The translations under genes were made by a program, and so were the position numbers. From the NCBI RefSeq assembly GCF_963665675.1, contig NZ_OY762426.1, positions 1,922,001 to 1,986,000 on the forward strand: a stretch of DNA of 64,000 bases, read 5' to 3'. The notes beneath the pieces are model-generated. The model was given only the letters and a program-made list of their open reading frames with translations, was not told the origin of the DNA and did not search any database. This document shows, piece after piece, positions 17,512 through 25,771 of the stretch. Positions within the stretch are counted from its first letter, which is position 1. Each line of letters opens with the position of its first letter. The DNA comes from an uncultured Methanolobus sp. (lineage in GTDB: Archaea > Halobacteriota > Methanosarcinia > Methanosarcinales > Methanosarcinaceae).

Positions 17512-18612
17512 TTATCTCTTCTGTTTTTTAGCCGGATATAATTCAAATCCTTCCCTGAAGCCTGAAGCATTATTTATCTTCTTCAAAAGACCTTTGTAAG
17601 GAGGGAATACGCCCCCATAGCCGATAACTCTCCGGGATTTCGCCACCATTTCAAGCTCTTCGGCAGTCCATAGGGGAGATATGAATTTATTTTTTTTAAG
17701 AGAAGTCATGGGTTCGAAACGCATCGGATAGGAAACACAACCAAGGTTCAACACCTCTTTTACACGTAAAAAGAAAGATTCGGGGTTATCTCCTGCTAAC
17801 TTTCTGTCATCATAGAAATTGTAAAGATTGTAAAATATAATTTTACGTTTCCTGATTCCGTTTTCATGCAGTGTTTCAACAGCTTTTACGATGGCTTCCT
17901 TTTCATCTGGAAAATCGTAGGCCATTCTCAGAGCCGGCATTTTCAGATCTGACAATACACATGCCTTTTCCTCATCCATAAGTCTTGCATCAAGTCCCTG
18001 GTTAAAGTCAATTTCCAGTCCCAGTGGCTGGAGAGTTGAAACTATCTCTTTCCAGTAAGGGGATGCAAGAAAATTGTTATCCCACAAAATTACTTTTTGA
18101 TGACCTGGATGTATATATTTCTCTATATTTTTTACTACCTGACGGAACTCACCTTCAATCATTGGAACTGAGCAAAAAGGACACTTCCTTATGCATCCTC
18201 TTGATGTGAATAATATGGAGGCATCCCACTTTTCCCATTTTGTAACAGTTTTCAGAATATCATATGAAGGTATACATTTTTCTGCATCTTCATGTAATCC
18301 TTTGTGGACATTTACAAAAGGAAATTCGGAATTAATATGTTCAGGCATCAATGAAGCATAAATTCCGCCGACTTTGATTTGTGAATCCGGAAACATTTTA
18401 TGATAAAAATCGATGGATTCGTGGACTGGTTTCCATGCATAGGTAAACAGAGATGTGATCTCTATAATATCGGGACGGAAATCCACGTTATCGGTCGTCC
18501 CTCTCACCAGTTGAACGCAATCTCCGCATGAACGGTGGTAAGTAGCAAGTTTCATAAGACCCAGGGGAGGATACCGGGTATAATAATCTGGCTCCACAAG
18601 TAAAACATTCAT
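17512..18612 (-). CDS. B12-binding-like radical SAM protein of unknown function
   Basis: 366 residues from ATG at 18612. The N-terminus MNVLLVEPDYYTRYPPLGLMKLA is the start typical of radical SAM proteins with a cobalamin-binding-like domain. The radical SAM triad is CIRKCPFC (about residue 140). DNNFLASPYW and FNQGLDARLMDEE are shared with other members of this group. The DxHxxG B12 motif is not evident, so cobalamin may not bind. The gene is single, facing the histidine kinase gene across a 215-base divergent gap. Confidence 0.8.
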   Translation of the reverse strand: MNVLLVEPDYYTRYPPLGLMKLATYHRSCGDCVQLVRGTTDNVDFRPDIIEITSLFTYAWKPVHESIDFYHKMFPDSQIKVGGIYASLMPEHINSEFPFVNVHKGLHEDAEKCIPSYDILKTVTKWEKWDASILFTSRGCIRKCPFCSVPMIEGEFRQVVKNIEKYIHPGHQKVILWDNNFLASPYWKEIVSTLQPLGLEIDFNQGLDARLMDEEKACVLSDLKMPALRMAYDFPDEKEAIVKAVETLHENGIRKRKIIFYNLYNFYDDRKLAGDNPESFFLRVKEVLNLGCVSYPMRFEPMTSLKKNKFISPLWTAEELEMVAKSRRVIGYGGVFPPYKGLLKKINNASGFREGFELYPAKKQKR

Positions 18613-18758
18613 CGGCAATTACTCGAATTTTCAGTACTTTAAGCATTTCCCTAGATTGTTCTGCAGGTTACACTAATTTGAAAATTCATAGTGATATTTT
18701 AGAAATACTCTGAACAACAACTGGTAAATATTTCTAAATATTACATCATATAGAAACT

Positions 18759-18768
18759 TTTATAAATA
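18759..18768 (+). promoter_or_regulatory. Possible TATA box of the GAF/PAS kinase gene
   Basis: TTTATAAATA lies about 60 bases before the GTG start of the kinase, preceded by purine-rich GAAAC. It has the archaeal box A shape. Assignment rests on shape and position only. Confidence 0.35.
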
Positions 18769-18827
18769 GAAAAAAGGATCCTTTCATAATATATAATGTA
18801 TAAAATTATTTTAAAACGGAGAAATAC

Positions 18828-21074
18828 GTGACAAAAAACCTTTTGATACAGCACGATATGACCCTTGCTATAAGCTCGGTGTCCAATCCACAGGAAGTCC
18901 CTTCCATCTTGCTTCGCCAGGCAATCCGATTGGATGAAGTAGATATGGGTGCTGTATTCCTTGTTGATGAGAAAGCAGAAAAGATGATCCTTGCTGCTTC
19001 GGAATGGCAAATGAAAGAAGAAACGGGAATATGCAGGCAAATCAATTTATCAGATGATATTCTCAATTTATTAGATTCCGATGATTATAGTTTTGCATGT
19101 CCTGTACAAAAATCTCTGTTTAATAATGGTCAGCTTCCATGTGAGGATACGACGTCGCTTTTTGTTATACCAGTAAAGGACAAAGGAAAAACTATAATGG
19201 TACTGGTTCTGGGTTCCTGCTGTTCTGAAAAACTATCTGATGATTCCTGTATCGTAATTGAAACTATTACCTCTTTCATAAGCCATGCTCTTAGCCGTTC
19301 GAAGGGCTGGAAAGAACTTCAGGATATGAGGACGTTCGGAAAGCTGCATTCAGAAGTATCGACCAGTTTTATTGGTCTTGACTACGAAAAAGTCGATGAG
19401 TATATAGACAATACCCTTGCAAAGATAGGGGAAGTCACCGGTGCAGATAAAGTACTGATTTTTATGTCAGAGAATGGAGAAGGAAGTCTCATTCTGAAAC
19501 ACCACTGGTGCACAGCAAATACAAAATACTGTAATGAATACTTTGACAGTAGTGAAATAAACACGGATTCATGGCTAGTAAAGCAATTGCTTAAGGGAAA
19601 ACATCTACTTCTCGAGGATATCCGGGAACTACCGTCTGAAGCAAATTATGAAAAAGTTTTTTTCAGTAAAACAAACACTGTTTCCATGGCAGCAGTACCT
19701 TTGAGTTACAGGGAAAATGTAATCGGCTGCCTGTTCATGAGTTCTATGGAAAAAAAGGTCTGGCCTCCCGGATATATGGATGTACTCCGCCTGATGGGAG
19801 ATGTTTTTGTGAATGCTCGTGAGCATAAGCGTAAAGAAATAGAGATCAAAGAAAATGAAATTAAATACAGGACTATCTTTGAAAATATACACGACATCTA
19901 TTTTGAAACGGGAATGGATGGCAAGATTATCACCATGAGTCCGTCTGCAAAAGATCATCTGGGATTTGAACCCGAAGAATTGATAGGCCATGATTCATCT
20001 GATTTTTATATGTCGTTACAGGAAAGAAGCTCCATACTCGAAAAACTGAAACATGAAGGCTCTGTGAACAACTATACTCTGAGATTTAAAACAAAAAACA
20101 ATGAAACCATTTATACTTCTGTGAATGCCCATGTTATTTCAGGAAAGAACAATGAACCTGAAAAAATAGCAGGAATCATACGTGATGTTACCGAGCTCAA
20201 AAAGATAGAAAAAATACAGGTTGAAGCAAAGCTATTGCTGGAGAATGCAGCTTATGTTAAAAGGGATTTCATATCCACAATTAACCATGAACTGAGGACT
20301 CCCCTGAGTATTATTATGGGATTCTCGGATGTCCTGCTGAATCACCCAACTGAACTTCTTTCCACTGTCCAGAGAAAACACATAACAAACATAAATAGTG
20401 CTGCGCTGAAGCTTTTTGATCTTATTACGTCCTTAATCCAGATTTCTGAAATAGAGCATGGCAAGATGGAAGTTGAATTATCAGAATTCTCGCTACCAAC
20501 GCTTATTGAAGATATCCGGCAGATATCTGCACCACTTGCAAATAAGAAAAATATTGCTATGGAATTCAGGATTGACCAGAGCATTAAAACAATATGTACT
20601 GACCGTTCAAAACTCAAAATGATACTTCTTAATCTCATAAACAATGCCATCAAATTCACTCATGAAGAAGGAGAAGTACAGATTATCCTTGAAAAAAACA
20701 AAAATGGCGATCTGCATTTTGCAATAAAAGACAATGGTATAGGTATTCCCGAAGAAAAACAAAAGAAACTGTTCCATCCTTTTGTGCAGCTGGAACCTAC
20801 TCTCACCCGATCCCAGGGGGGAAGCGGTCTTGGTCTGGCTCTTGCAAAGGAGTTTATAGAAATGCAGGACGGACGCATCCGGGTGTCAAGCAAGCCAGGG
20901 GTTGGGAGCACTTTTGAATTTGTACTTCCTGTGATTAAAGGGAATACGCAGATCACTTCAGAACGCCATAAAGTATCAGGTCGATGGAATGTTTCAAAAC
21001 ATCGCGCTGTTTTTCCTCCTCCTCCTCGCGTGCAGCGGCAAGAACTGCATCCATCAGGCCGGATGCCACGATAG
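18828..21074 (+). CDS. GAF-GAF-PAS sensor histidine kinase
   Basis: 748 residues from GTG (ACGGAG upstream). There are two GAF-like regions (about 1-160 and 180-330), a PAS domain (YRTIFENIHDIYFETGMDGK, about 345-460), a HisKA box with the phospho-His in STINHELRTPLSIIMGFSD, and a HATPase with NLINNAIKFT, DNGIGIPEE and GGSGLGLALAKEF. There are no membrane helices, so it senses inside the cytoplasm. The natural end of such kinases is soon after GSTFEFVLPV; here 35 more residues, proline- and arginine-rich, are read antisense through the 3' end of the TetR gene. The tail is probably a lost-stop extension. Confidence 0.9.
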   Translation: MTKNLLIQHDMTLAISSVSNPQEVPSILLRQAIRLDEVDMGAVFLVDEKAEKMILAASEWQMKEETGICRQINLSDDILNLLDSDDYSFACPVQKSLFNNGQLPCEDTTSLFVIPVKDKGKTIMVLVLGSCCSEKLSDDSCIVIETITSFISHALSRSKGWKELQDMRTFGKLHSEVSTSFIGLDYEKVDEYIDNTLAKIGEVTGADKVLIFMSENGEGSLILKHHWCTANTKYCNEYFDSSEINTDSWLVKQLLKGKHLLLEDIRELPSEANYEKVFFSKTNTVSMAAVPLSYRENVIGCLFMSSMEKKVWPPGYMDVLRLMGDVFVNAREHKRKEIEIKENEIKYRTIFENIHDIYFETGMDGKIITMSPSAKDHLGFEPEELIGHDSSDFYMSLQERSSILEKLKHEGSVNNYTLRFKTKNNETIYTSVNAHVISGKNNEPEKIAGIIRDVTELKKIEKIQVEAKLLLENAAYVKRDFISTINHELRTPLSIIMGFSDVLLNHPTELLSTVQRKHITNINSAALKLFDLITSLIQISEIEHGKMEVELSEFSLPTLIEDIRQISAPLANKKNIAMEFRIDQSIKTICTDRSKLKMILLNLINNAIKFTHEEGEVQIILEKNKNGDLHFAIKDNGIGIPEEKQKKLFHPFVQLEPTLTRSQGGSGLGLALAKEFIEMQDGRIRVSSKPGVGSTFEFVLPVIKGNTQITSERHKVSGRWNVSKHRAVFPPPPRVQRQELHPSGRMPR

Positions 21075-21591
21075 AGCGTATGAGTTCCGGAGGATGGTCC
21101 CGTAGCCAGCCTTCTTGTATTCCTATCCTGATAAAATCACTGAGAAATGCAAAATTAGAAGTTCCTTCTTCATGGGCAGTGGAAGAGATAAATGGCGAAT
21201 AGCAGAACTGCTGCATGAAATATATTTTCCGGGAATTTTCAAGTCCCCATTCAGCAAGTGCCTGAGTTATATGGTCAAGTTTCTCTCTACAGTCATCTCC
21301 GCAATTTGCTGCATTGCTCAGCACGGTTCCTGATTCTTTCTTTATTTCAAGATAAAGAATGTCGATGAGCTCCTCTTTTGTTTTAAAATAGTGAAAAAGA
21401 GTGCCTGTTGCCACTCCTGCTTCTTTTGCGATAAGTGATGTGGGAGTGCCATGAAATCCTCGTTCGGTAAAATGATCACAATATATGCCATTGTGGAGGA
21501 AAACCCGACAAAGCAAAAGAATTTGCAGGTAGGTTTGTCTTGAAACTGGAAACATTCTGGAAGAGAAAAGTAAATGAATGTTGCGTTTCAA
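20953..21591 (-). CDS. TetR-family transcriptional regulator with an irregular N-terminus
   Basis: 212 residues. The recognition half of the TetR helix-turn-helix is clear: TERGFHGTPTSLIAKEAGVA then TGTLFHYFKTKEELID. The usual first helix (IL..A..LF) is replaced by LQILLLCRVFLHNGIYCDHF, too long and Cys-rich, and the start is uncertain (ATG at 21591 or at 21555). This may mark a small insertion or compensating frameshifts. It is divergent from the nitroreductase, the likely target. Its last 122 bases overlap the kinase gene in antisense. Confidence 0.75.
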   Translation of the reverse strand: MKRNIHLLFSSRMFPVSRQTYLQILLLCRVFLHNGIYCDHFTERGFHGTPTSLIAKEAGVATGTLFHYFKTKEELIDILYLEIKKESGTVLSNAANCGDDCREKLDHITQALAEWGLENSRKIYFMQQFCYSPFISSTAHEEGTSNFAFLSDFIRIGIQEGWLRDHPPELIRSIVASGLMDAVLAAAREEEEEKQRDVLKHSIDLILYGVLK

Positions 21592-21653
21592 CCTGTCTTA
21601 GAAAGAGCCGGCTATGTATCTGCATATCCACTCTTTATCAGGAGTTGATACTC

Positions 21654-22472
21654 ATTACCCACATCATCGTTGATCAGGATCTATGCACAGGCTGCGGTAT
21701 TTGTACAAAGATATGTTTGCTGGGCATCATAGAATTAGATGAAAAGTCAAATCATCCACAGGTGCAGGAAGCAAACGTACTTCGCTGCATTAAATGTGGA
21801 CACTGCGAGGCTTTCTGTCCGTCTCAGGCGCTGCTTCTGAACCTGCGTCCGGATGAGAAAGTTATCCTGCCTGCCGGTGCCGGTGATCTCTCTATAGAGG
21901 ATATTGGCTTTTATCTTAAGAAACGCAGGTCTGTTCGGCATTTTACAGAAGACCCTGTACCACGGGAGAAAATACTTGAAATCCTTGACATTGCACGCTA
22001 CGCTGCGTCAGGAACTAATGGTCAGCCGGTTCAGTGGCTTGTTGTCCATGACCCGAAAAGAGTCAGGAAGATTGCCGGACTCACAATCGAATGGATGGAA
22101 AGCCTTGTGAACACTTCCCATCCCATGAGTGCCTACGTACCTGCATTTATTTCAGCATGGGAACATGGCCATGATGTCGTCTGCCGGGATGCTCCGCATC
22201 TGCTCTTCGCCCATATTCCTGAAGAAAATCCGATTGCACCTGTCGATGGCATAATCGCCCTCACTCATTTTGATATCACAGCTCCTGCATTTGGAGTAGG
22301 CACCTGCTGGGCTGGCTTTGTTGCAGCAGCTGCAACAAATTACAAACCTCTACAGGAAGAACTTGGCCTGCCGGAAGGAAGGAAAAGCGCTTATGCAATA
22401 TTATTCGGAAATCCCCTGTATGATATATATGGCATTCCCCGCAGGAAGCCCCCGGAGGTTATGTGGCAGTAA
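21654..22472 (+). CDS. Nitroreductase with N-terminal 2[4Fe-4S] ferredoxin domain
   Basis: 272 residues if it starts at an ATT codon at 21654, 9 bases after a good GGAG; the protein then begins (M)THIIVDQDLCTGCG like its relatives. No ATG, GTG or well-placed TTG fits; an ATG at 21540 would add 38 odd residues and overlap the divergent TetR gene. The ferredoxin part has CTGCGICTKIC and CIKCGHCEAFC. The nitroreductase part begins LKKRRSVRHF (FMN-binding Arg) and ends YAILFGNPLYDIYGIPRR. It should use FMN to reduce nitro or quinone-like compounds with electrons from the FeS clusters. Confidence 0.88.
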   Translation: MTHIIVDQDLCTGCGICTKICLLGIIELDEKSNHPQVQEANVLRCIKCGHCEAFCPSQALLLNLRPDEKVILPAGAGDLSIEDIGFYLKKRRSVRHFTEDPVPREKILEILDIARYAASGTNGQPVQWLVVHDPKRVRKIAGLTIEWMESLVNTSHPMSAYVPAFISAWEHGHDVVCRDAPHLLFAHIPEENPIAPVDGIIALTHFDITAPAFGVGTCWAGFVAAAATNYKPLQEELGLPEGRKSAYAILFGNPLYDIYGIPRRKPPEVMWQ

Positions 22473-22584
22473 CAACATTCCAAAATTTACCCAAGCGCTC
22501 TAAAGAAGGGTACTGAGGGATGCTTCATCCGTCTATTATTTACTGGAAAAAGCCATGAAAAAGGTCAGAATGAAGAGTATTTGT

Positions 22585-22962
22585 TCATCCATTCTTCTGT
22601 GCTTCTTTTTTGGATGCCCACTCCATCAAAGGTTTCATTGCATCCCTGACCTCGAATCCGTCTTCGGTTAATGAATATTCCACTCTTGGAGGTATTTCCG
22701 GGAAAGCTTCCCTCATGATAAGTCCGAAATCCTCCAGTTCTTTCAACCTGTCTGCCAGGGTTTTTGGACTTATATTTCCTAAATTGTCCATAATTCCATT
22801 GAATCTTATCTTACCACTGTTTCCGATGGTGCAGATGATGAACAATGCCCATTTTTTGCTAATCACATTGATAACACCATCAAGAGGACATAAACAAATT
22901 TTATCTCCACCCTTTTTTGCACAGTGAACATTTTCACAGTGCACATTACTTTCTTTCTTCAT
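22585..22962 (-). CDS. HxlR-family winged-helix regulator with Cys-rich N-terminus
   Basis: 125 residues. The HxlR core is CPLDGVINVISKKWALFIIC, GKIRFNGIMDNLGNISPKTL, then FPEIPPRVEYSLTEDG. Before the core lies an unusual cluster of cysteines (VHCENVHCAKKGGDKICLC), suggesting redox or metal sensing. It is divergent from a Cys-rich peptide and split permease across 102 bases, so it probably controls them. It is convergent with the nitroreductase. Confidence 0.9.
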   Translation of the reverse strand: MKKESNVHCENVHCAKKGGDKICLCPLDGVINVISKKWALFIICTIGNSGKIRFNGIMDNLGNISPKTLADRLKELEDFGLIMREAFPEIPPRVEYSLTEDGFEVRDAMKPLMEWASKKEAQKNG

Positions 22963-23064
22963 AGTTGATTACCTTTTCACTACTGCCTATGTTTCTATAA
23001 ACTTGACACATTAAATACTTTCCAATTAATAGTTAGTATGTAACATAAAGTAAAAGGTGATAAC

Positions 23065-23271
23065 ATGTGTTGCGGACAAAAAGAACATCAAAGAAGTTTC
23101 AGCAGTCTGAAACATGGATCAGCCTGTGAATGTGAATGTGAATGCGGACATTCCTTCAGACGCTACGTATCTTCCAAAGAAAAGCAAGAACATCTGGAAG
23201 AATACAAAAACCAGCTTGAAAAGGAACTTACTGCAGTAGATGAACAGCTCGCAGAAATAAAAGACAATTAA
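23065..23271 (+). CDS. Small Cys-rich coiled-coil protein
   Basis: 68 residues. It starts MCCGQKEHQRSF, has CECECECGH (four alternating cysteines) near residue 22, then FRRYVSSKEKQEHLEEYKNQ and a charged amphipathic helix to the end. The last part resembles small archaeal and bacterial proteins of about 70 residues with an RRF-x-EE-LE-Y helix, often near metal or redox genes. The cysteines could hold metal. A good AAAGGTGAT ribosome site precedes it. It lies between HxlR and the permease halves. Confidence 0.75.
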   Translation: MCCGQKEHQRSFSSLKHGSACECECECGHSFRRYVSSKEKQEHLEEYKNQLEKELTAVDEQLAEIKDN

Positions 23272-23280
23272 ATACGAACT

Positions 23281-23323
23281 ATACAGGAAGTGGGGGATTT
23301 TTAAAAAGCCTCTATTCCTGTAT
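23281..23323 (+). terminator. Hairpin after the Cys-rich gene
   Basis: ATACAGGAA (23281-23289) pairs with TTCCTGTAT (23315-23323), 9 bp around a 25-base loop, followed by CTATTTTTCAG. It lies 10 bases after the stop codon. It may terminate or attenuate transcription before the permease genes. Confidence 0.45.
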
Positions 23324-23379
23324 CTATTTTTCAGTACATTGCGATTTCGAAATTATTGGCTTAAAGTCAAGGTAAAAAC

Positions 23380-23865
23380 ATGATGCTTGGTAATAGTTTA
23401 ATTTTAGGTTCATTCACAGGTTTGAGCTTAGTTCTGTCTTATATATTTGACAGGGAAAAAACGATTTTCGGTTTGAAAAAAGGCGGAAAAATGCTTTACA
23501 ACATCTCTTATCAGTTTATCAATATCCTGATTATCGTAAGCATAGTCCTCTTCTTCATTCCGGATAATCTTATCATGCAATACCTTGGTGCAAACTCCGG
23601 ATGGAAAGGTATTGTAATTGCTGCATTGACCGGCTCTGTAACTTTTATTCCCGGACTGGTTTCGTATCCTTTAGCTTCCGCACTGCTCGATCAGGGTGCT
23701 GCATATTCTGTTGTTGCTGTTTTTATAACTTCATTAATGATGGTGGGAGTTGTCACATTACCAATCGAGATCAAGTACTTTGGCAGGAAAACATCACTGT
23801 TAAGGAATCTCTTAAACCTTATTTCAGCAATGCTCATCGGTCTTTTTATAGGGTGGTTAATGTGA
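23380..23865 (+). CDS. Permease half, UPF0718/YraQ-like (first half)
   Basis: 161 residues, about four to five membrane helices. The sequence TGSVTFIPGLVSYPLASALL, then VVAVFITSLMMVGVVTLPIE, matches one repeat of the two-repeat permease family (YraQ/DUF318), with conserved Gly/Pro in a re-entrant-like loop. Full-length relatives have both halves in one chain of about 300-350 residues; here the second half is the next gene, whose GTG start overlaps this stop (ATGTGA). Family members lie near arsenic or metal and redox genes; substrate unknown. Confidence 0.8.
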   Translation: MMLGNSLILGSFTGLSLVLSYIFDREKTIFGLKKGGKMLYNISYQFINILIIVSIVLFFIPDNLIMQYLGANSGWKGIVIAALTGSVTFIPGLVSYPLASALLDQGAAYSVVAVFITSLMMVGVVTLPIEIKYFGRKTSLLRNLLNLISAMLIGLFIGWLM

Positions 23866-24383
23866 ACAAACATTTAAAAAATTACATCTGGTTCATTCTA
23901 TTCGTACTATTTTCCGTATCCTCATATTTTACAGGGTTCAAACCCGGTATGGAAATAGACTCCAATTTCAATCTGTTTTTTATAGAAATAGTCTCGTTCC
24001 TTCCATTCCTTTTTATTCTTATCGGCCTTTTTGATGCCTGGTTCCCAAAGGAAATTATTGAGAAACACGTTGGCAGAGAATCAGGAGTAAAAGGAATTAT
24101 ACTGGTTATTTTGCTGGCAATGCTGCAGGCAGGCCCGCTTTACGGAGCATTTCCTGTTGCATACATCCTTCACAAAAAAGGTGCATCTGTAAGGAATATC
24201 TTCATTTACCTCGGAGCATTTTCATCCATGAAACTGCCGATGCTGGGAATAGAGATAGCTTACCTTGGAACAAAGTTCACATTTCTTAAGGCACTGGTCT
24301 CATTGCCATTGTTTATCCTCACCGCTTATCTCATGGAGAAACTAATTGGCAGAGACTTCGAAATCACAGATGGAAAAACATGA
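23862..24383 (+). CDS. Permease half, UPF0718/YraQ-like (second half)
   Basis: 173 residues from GTG at 23862, overlapping the previous stop by 4 bases; translational coupling is likely. It has four to five helices and the second family repeat: LAMLQAGPLYGAFPVAYILH, GASVRNIFIYLGAFSSMKLP, then LGIEIAYLGTKFTFLKAL. It should pair with the first half to form the permease. A much longer frame from 23601 is open only as an out-of-frame extension through the first gene and is not used. Confidence 0.8.
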   Translation: MNKHLKNYIWFILFVLFSVSSYFTGFKPGMEIDSNFNLFFIEIVSFLPFLFILIGLFDAWFPKEIIEKHVGRESGVKGIILVILLAMLQAGPLYGAFPVAYILHKKGASVRNIFIYLGAFSSMKLPMLGIEIAYLGTKFTFLKALVSLPLFILTAYLMEKLIGRDFEITDGKT

Positions 24384-24404
24384 TATTGTTTTTCCTCTTT
24401 GACT

Positions 24405-25211
24405 TCATTTCCTACCCACACCTTTAAAGAACATATAATTGAACGTCCCGTACTCCGCCGCTGTCCTGTGCAGACCCTCAATCCCCATGTCAAAAGCCTC
24501 AGCATCAATAATTCCCATCTCAATGGCATCTTTCCTGATGCCTTCAACCATCGGTATAATTGTCCTTCTAACAAATCCTTCCTCCATATGAGGCCGGCTG
24601 GAATCGCTGTAGACCATACGGGGTGAAACTGTAATATCTGAAAAGCCCGCTTGTTTGATAAGCGGATATACCTGCCTGCCAATTAGTGAATCACCACCGA
24701 GCCTTGCCTGTACTTCTATAAGACTGTTCCAGGCTTTAACTGCGTCCTCTGTTTCGGGGTGGAAGAAACATGAGCCGTGGTCGCCTTCGATGACCGTGAT
24801 TGTACCACCGGTTTTGAGCACTTTGCGAAGGCTTGCCAGTGCTTTGACCGGCTCCCTGAGGTGTTCAAGCACAAAACAGACAAAGATGTGGTCGAAGCTT
24901 TCCTCTTCGAATGGAAGGCCGAAGATATTCTCCACACGGAACTCCACATTTGTTACTCCCTCACTGGCAGCACGTTCTCTTGCAAGATTCAGGGATTCTT
25001 CTGATATGTCTATGGAAGTTATACGTGCATCAGGACTGTTCTTTGAAAGGATAACTGTCTGTGCACCGATGCCACATCCGGCTTCGAGTACTTTGCTGCC
25101 TGCCGGATACTTTGTATCGCTGTGCAGGAGTTCTTCAAGTGTGTTTGCCTGGTCGCAGAGGCGGGATGCTTCTCTTTCGGAATAACCATGTACGTAATCG
25201 TTGGAGGCCAT
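24405..25211 (-). CDS. Class I SAM-dependent methyltransferase
   Basis: 268 residues from ATG at 25211 (MASNDYVHGYSEREASRLCD), the typical start of this subgroup; the upstream 22 codons look untranslated. Motif I is VLEAGCGIGAQTVILS, motif II ITSIDISEESLNLAR, motif IV EEESFDHIFVCFVLEHL, post-motif VLKTGGTITVIEGDHGSCFF. Proteins that begin YVHGYS-E-E--RL-DQA and contain this HGS-FF element are a recognisable methyltransferase branch of unknown substrate. It is convergent with the permease, with a gap of 21 bases. Confidence 0.88.
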   Translation of the reverse strand: MASNDYVHGYSEREASRLCDQANTLEELLHSDTKYPAGSKVLEAGCGIGAQTVILSKNSPDARITSIDISEESLNLARERAASEGVTNVEFRVENIFGLPFEEESFDHIFVCFVLEHLREPVKALASLRKVLKTGGTITVIEGDHGSCFFHPETEDAVKAWNSLIEVQARLGGDSLIGRQVYPLIKQAGFSDITVSPRMVYSDSSRPHMEEGFVRRTIIPMVEGIRKDAIEMGIIDAEAFDMGIEGLHRTAAEYGTFNYMFFKGVGRK

Positions 25212-25260
25212 GATAGGATATTGTGTTTCAGTACTTAATAATATAGATGTTTTGTTAATT

Positions 25261-25395
25261 CTATTTTTCACTCCCACATACAGCTATTGTGTAAACAGCT
25301 ACACTGAATACAACAAGCACAAGTAATTCAGTCTCAATATCCTCGATTCCCGCACCATTGAACATCGCTTTCTCATCTACTAGACCCCATCGTCT
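25261..25395 (-). pseudogene. In-frame open segment after a TGA stop; small membrane peptide or lost C-terminus
   Basis: Directly after the TGA that ends the next gene (25396-25398), the same frame stays open for 44 codons to a TAG at 25261-25263. It encodes RRWGLVDEKAMFNGAGIEDI and then a hydrophobic helix LLVLVVFSVAVYTIAVC. This could be the lost C-terminal helix of the upstream protein, a 34-residue peptide starting at MFNGAG, or the tail of a decayed ABC-2-type permease. Chance is also possible. Confidence 0.35.
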
Positions 25396-25707
25396 TCAGA
25401 TATTTCCCTGCAACATGGCTGCTATAACCACAATTACAAGGACAGCAAAAGTAACTGCAATTGCTGAAATGGCCTTTTTTTCATCCAAAGCATTCATACC
25501 TGGAGTATTTGGGTTTGATATAAGCAGCACCCCTGCTGGAATACCTATTGATATGCCCCAGAACAAATATTTTACTTCATGATAACTAACTATGCCTATG
25601 GCTGTAGCAGCAATAAGTGCAATAAAACTCCATCCCAAACCGATAAAACAGATAATAACCTTTTTTTTGCTGACAGAAGTTATCAGCGATAAGTTTGCCT
25701 CACTCAT
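25396..25707 (-). CDS. Small membrane protein of unknown function
   Basis: 103 residues from ATG at 25707 (MSEANLSLITSVSKKKVII). There are about three to four membrane helices (IICFIGLGWSFIALIAATAI; YLFWGISIGIPAGVLLI; AISAIAVTFAVLVIVVIAAM). No family recognised. The ORF can be extended 16 codons upstream, but that leader is polar and has no better ribosome site. The stop is followed in frame by a further open segment. Confidence 0.6.
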   Translation of the reverse strand: MSEANLSLITSVSKKKVIICFIGLGWSFIALIAATAIGIVSYHEVKYLFWGISIGIPAGVLLISNPNTPGMNALDEKKAISAIAVTFAVLVIVVIAAMLQGNI

Positions 25708-25771
25708 GGCAAAATATTTGGCAACAACATTATAAAAAGTCGTTGCATAAATCAAAACTAATAGGAATTAC

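Noticed and set aside
23601..23861. Upstream extension of the second permease half
   Set aside because: It reads the first permease gene in the wrong frame; GTG at 23862 with ATGTGA overlap fits better.
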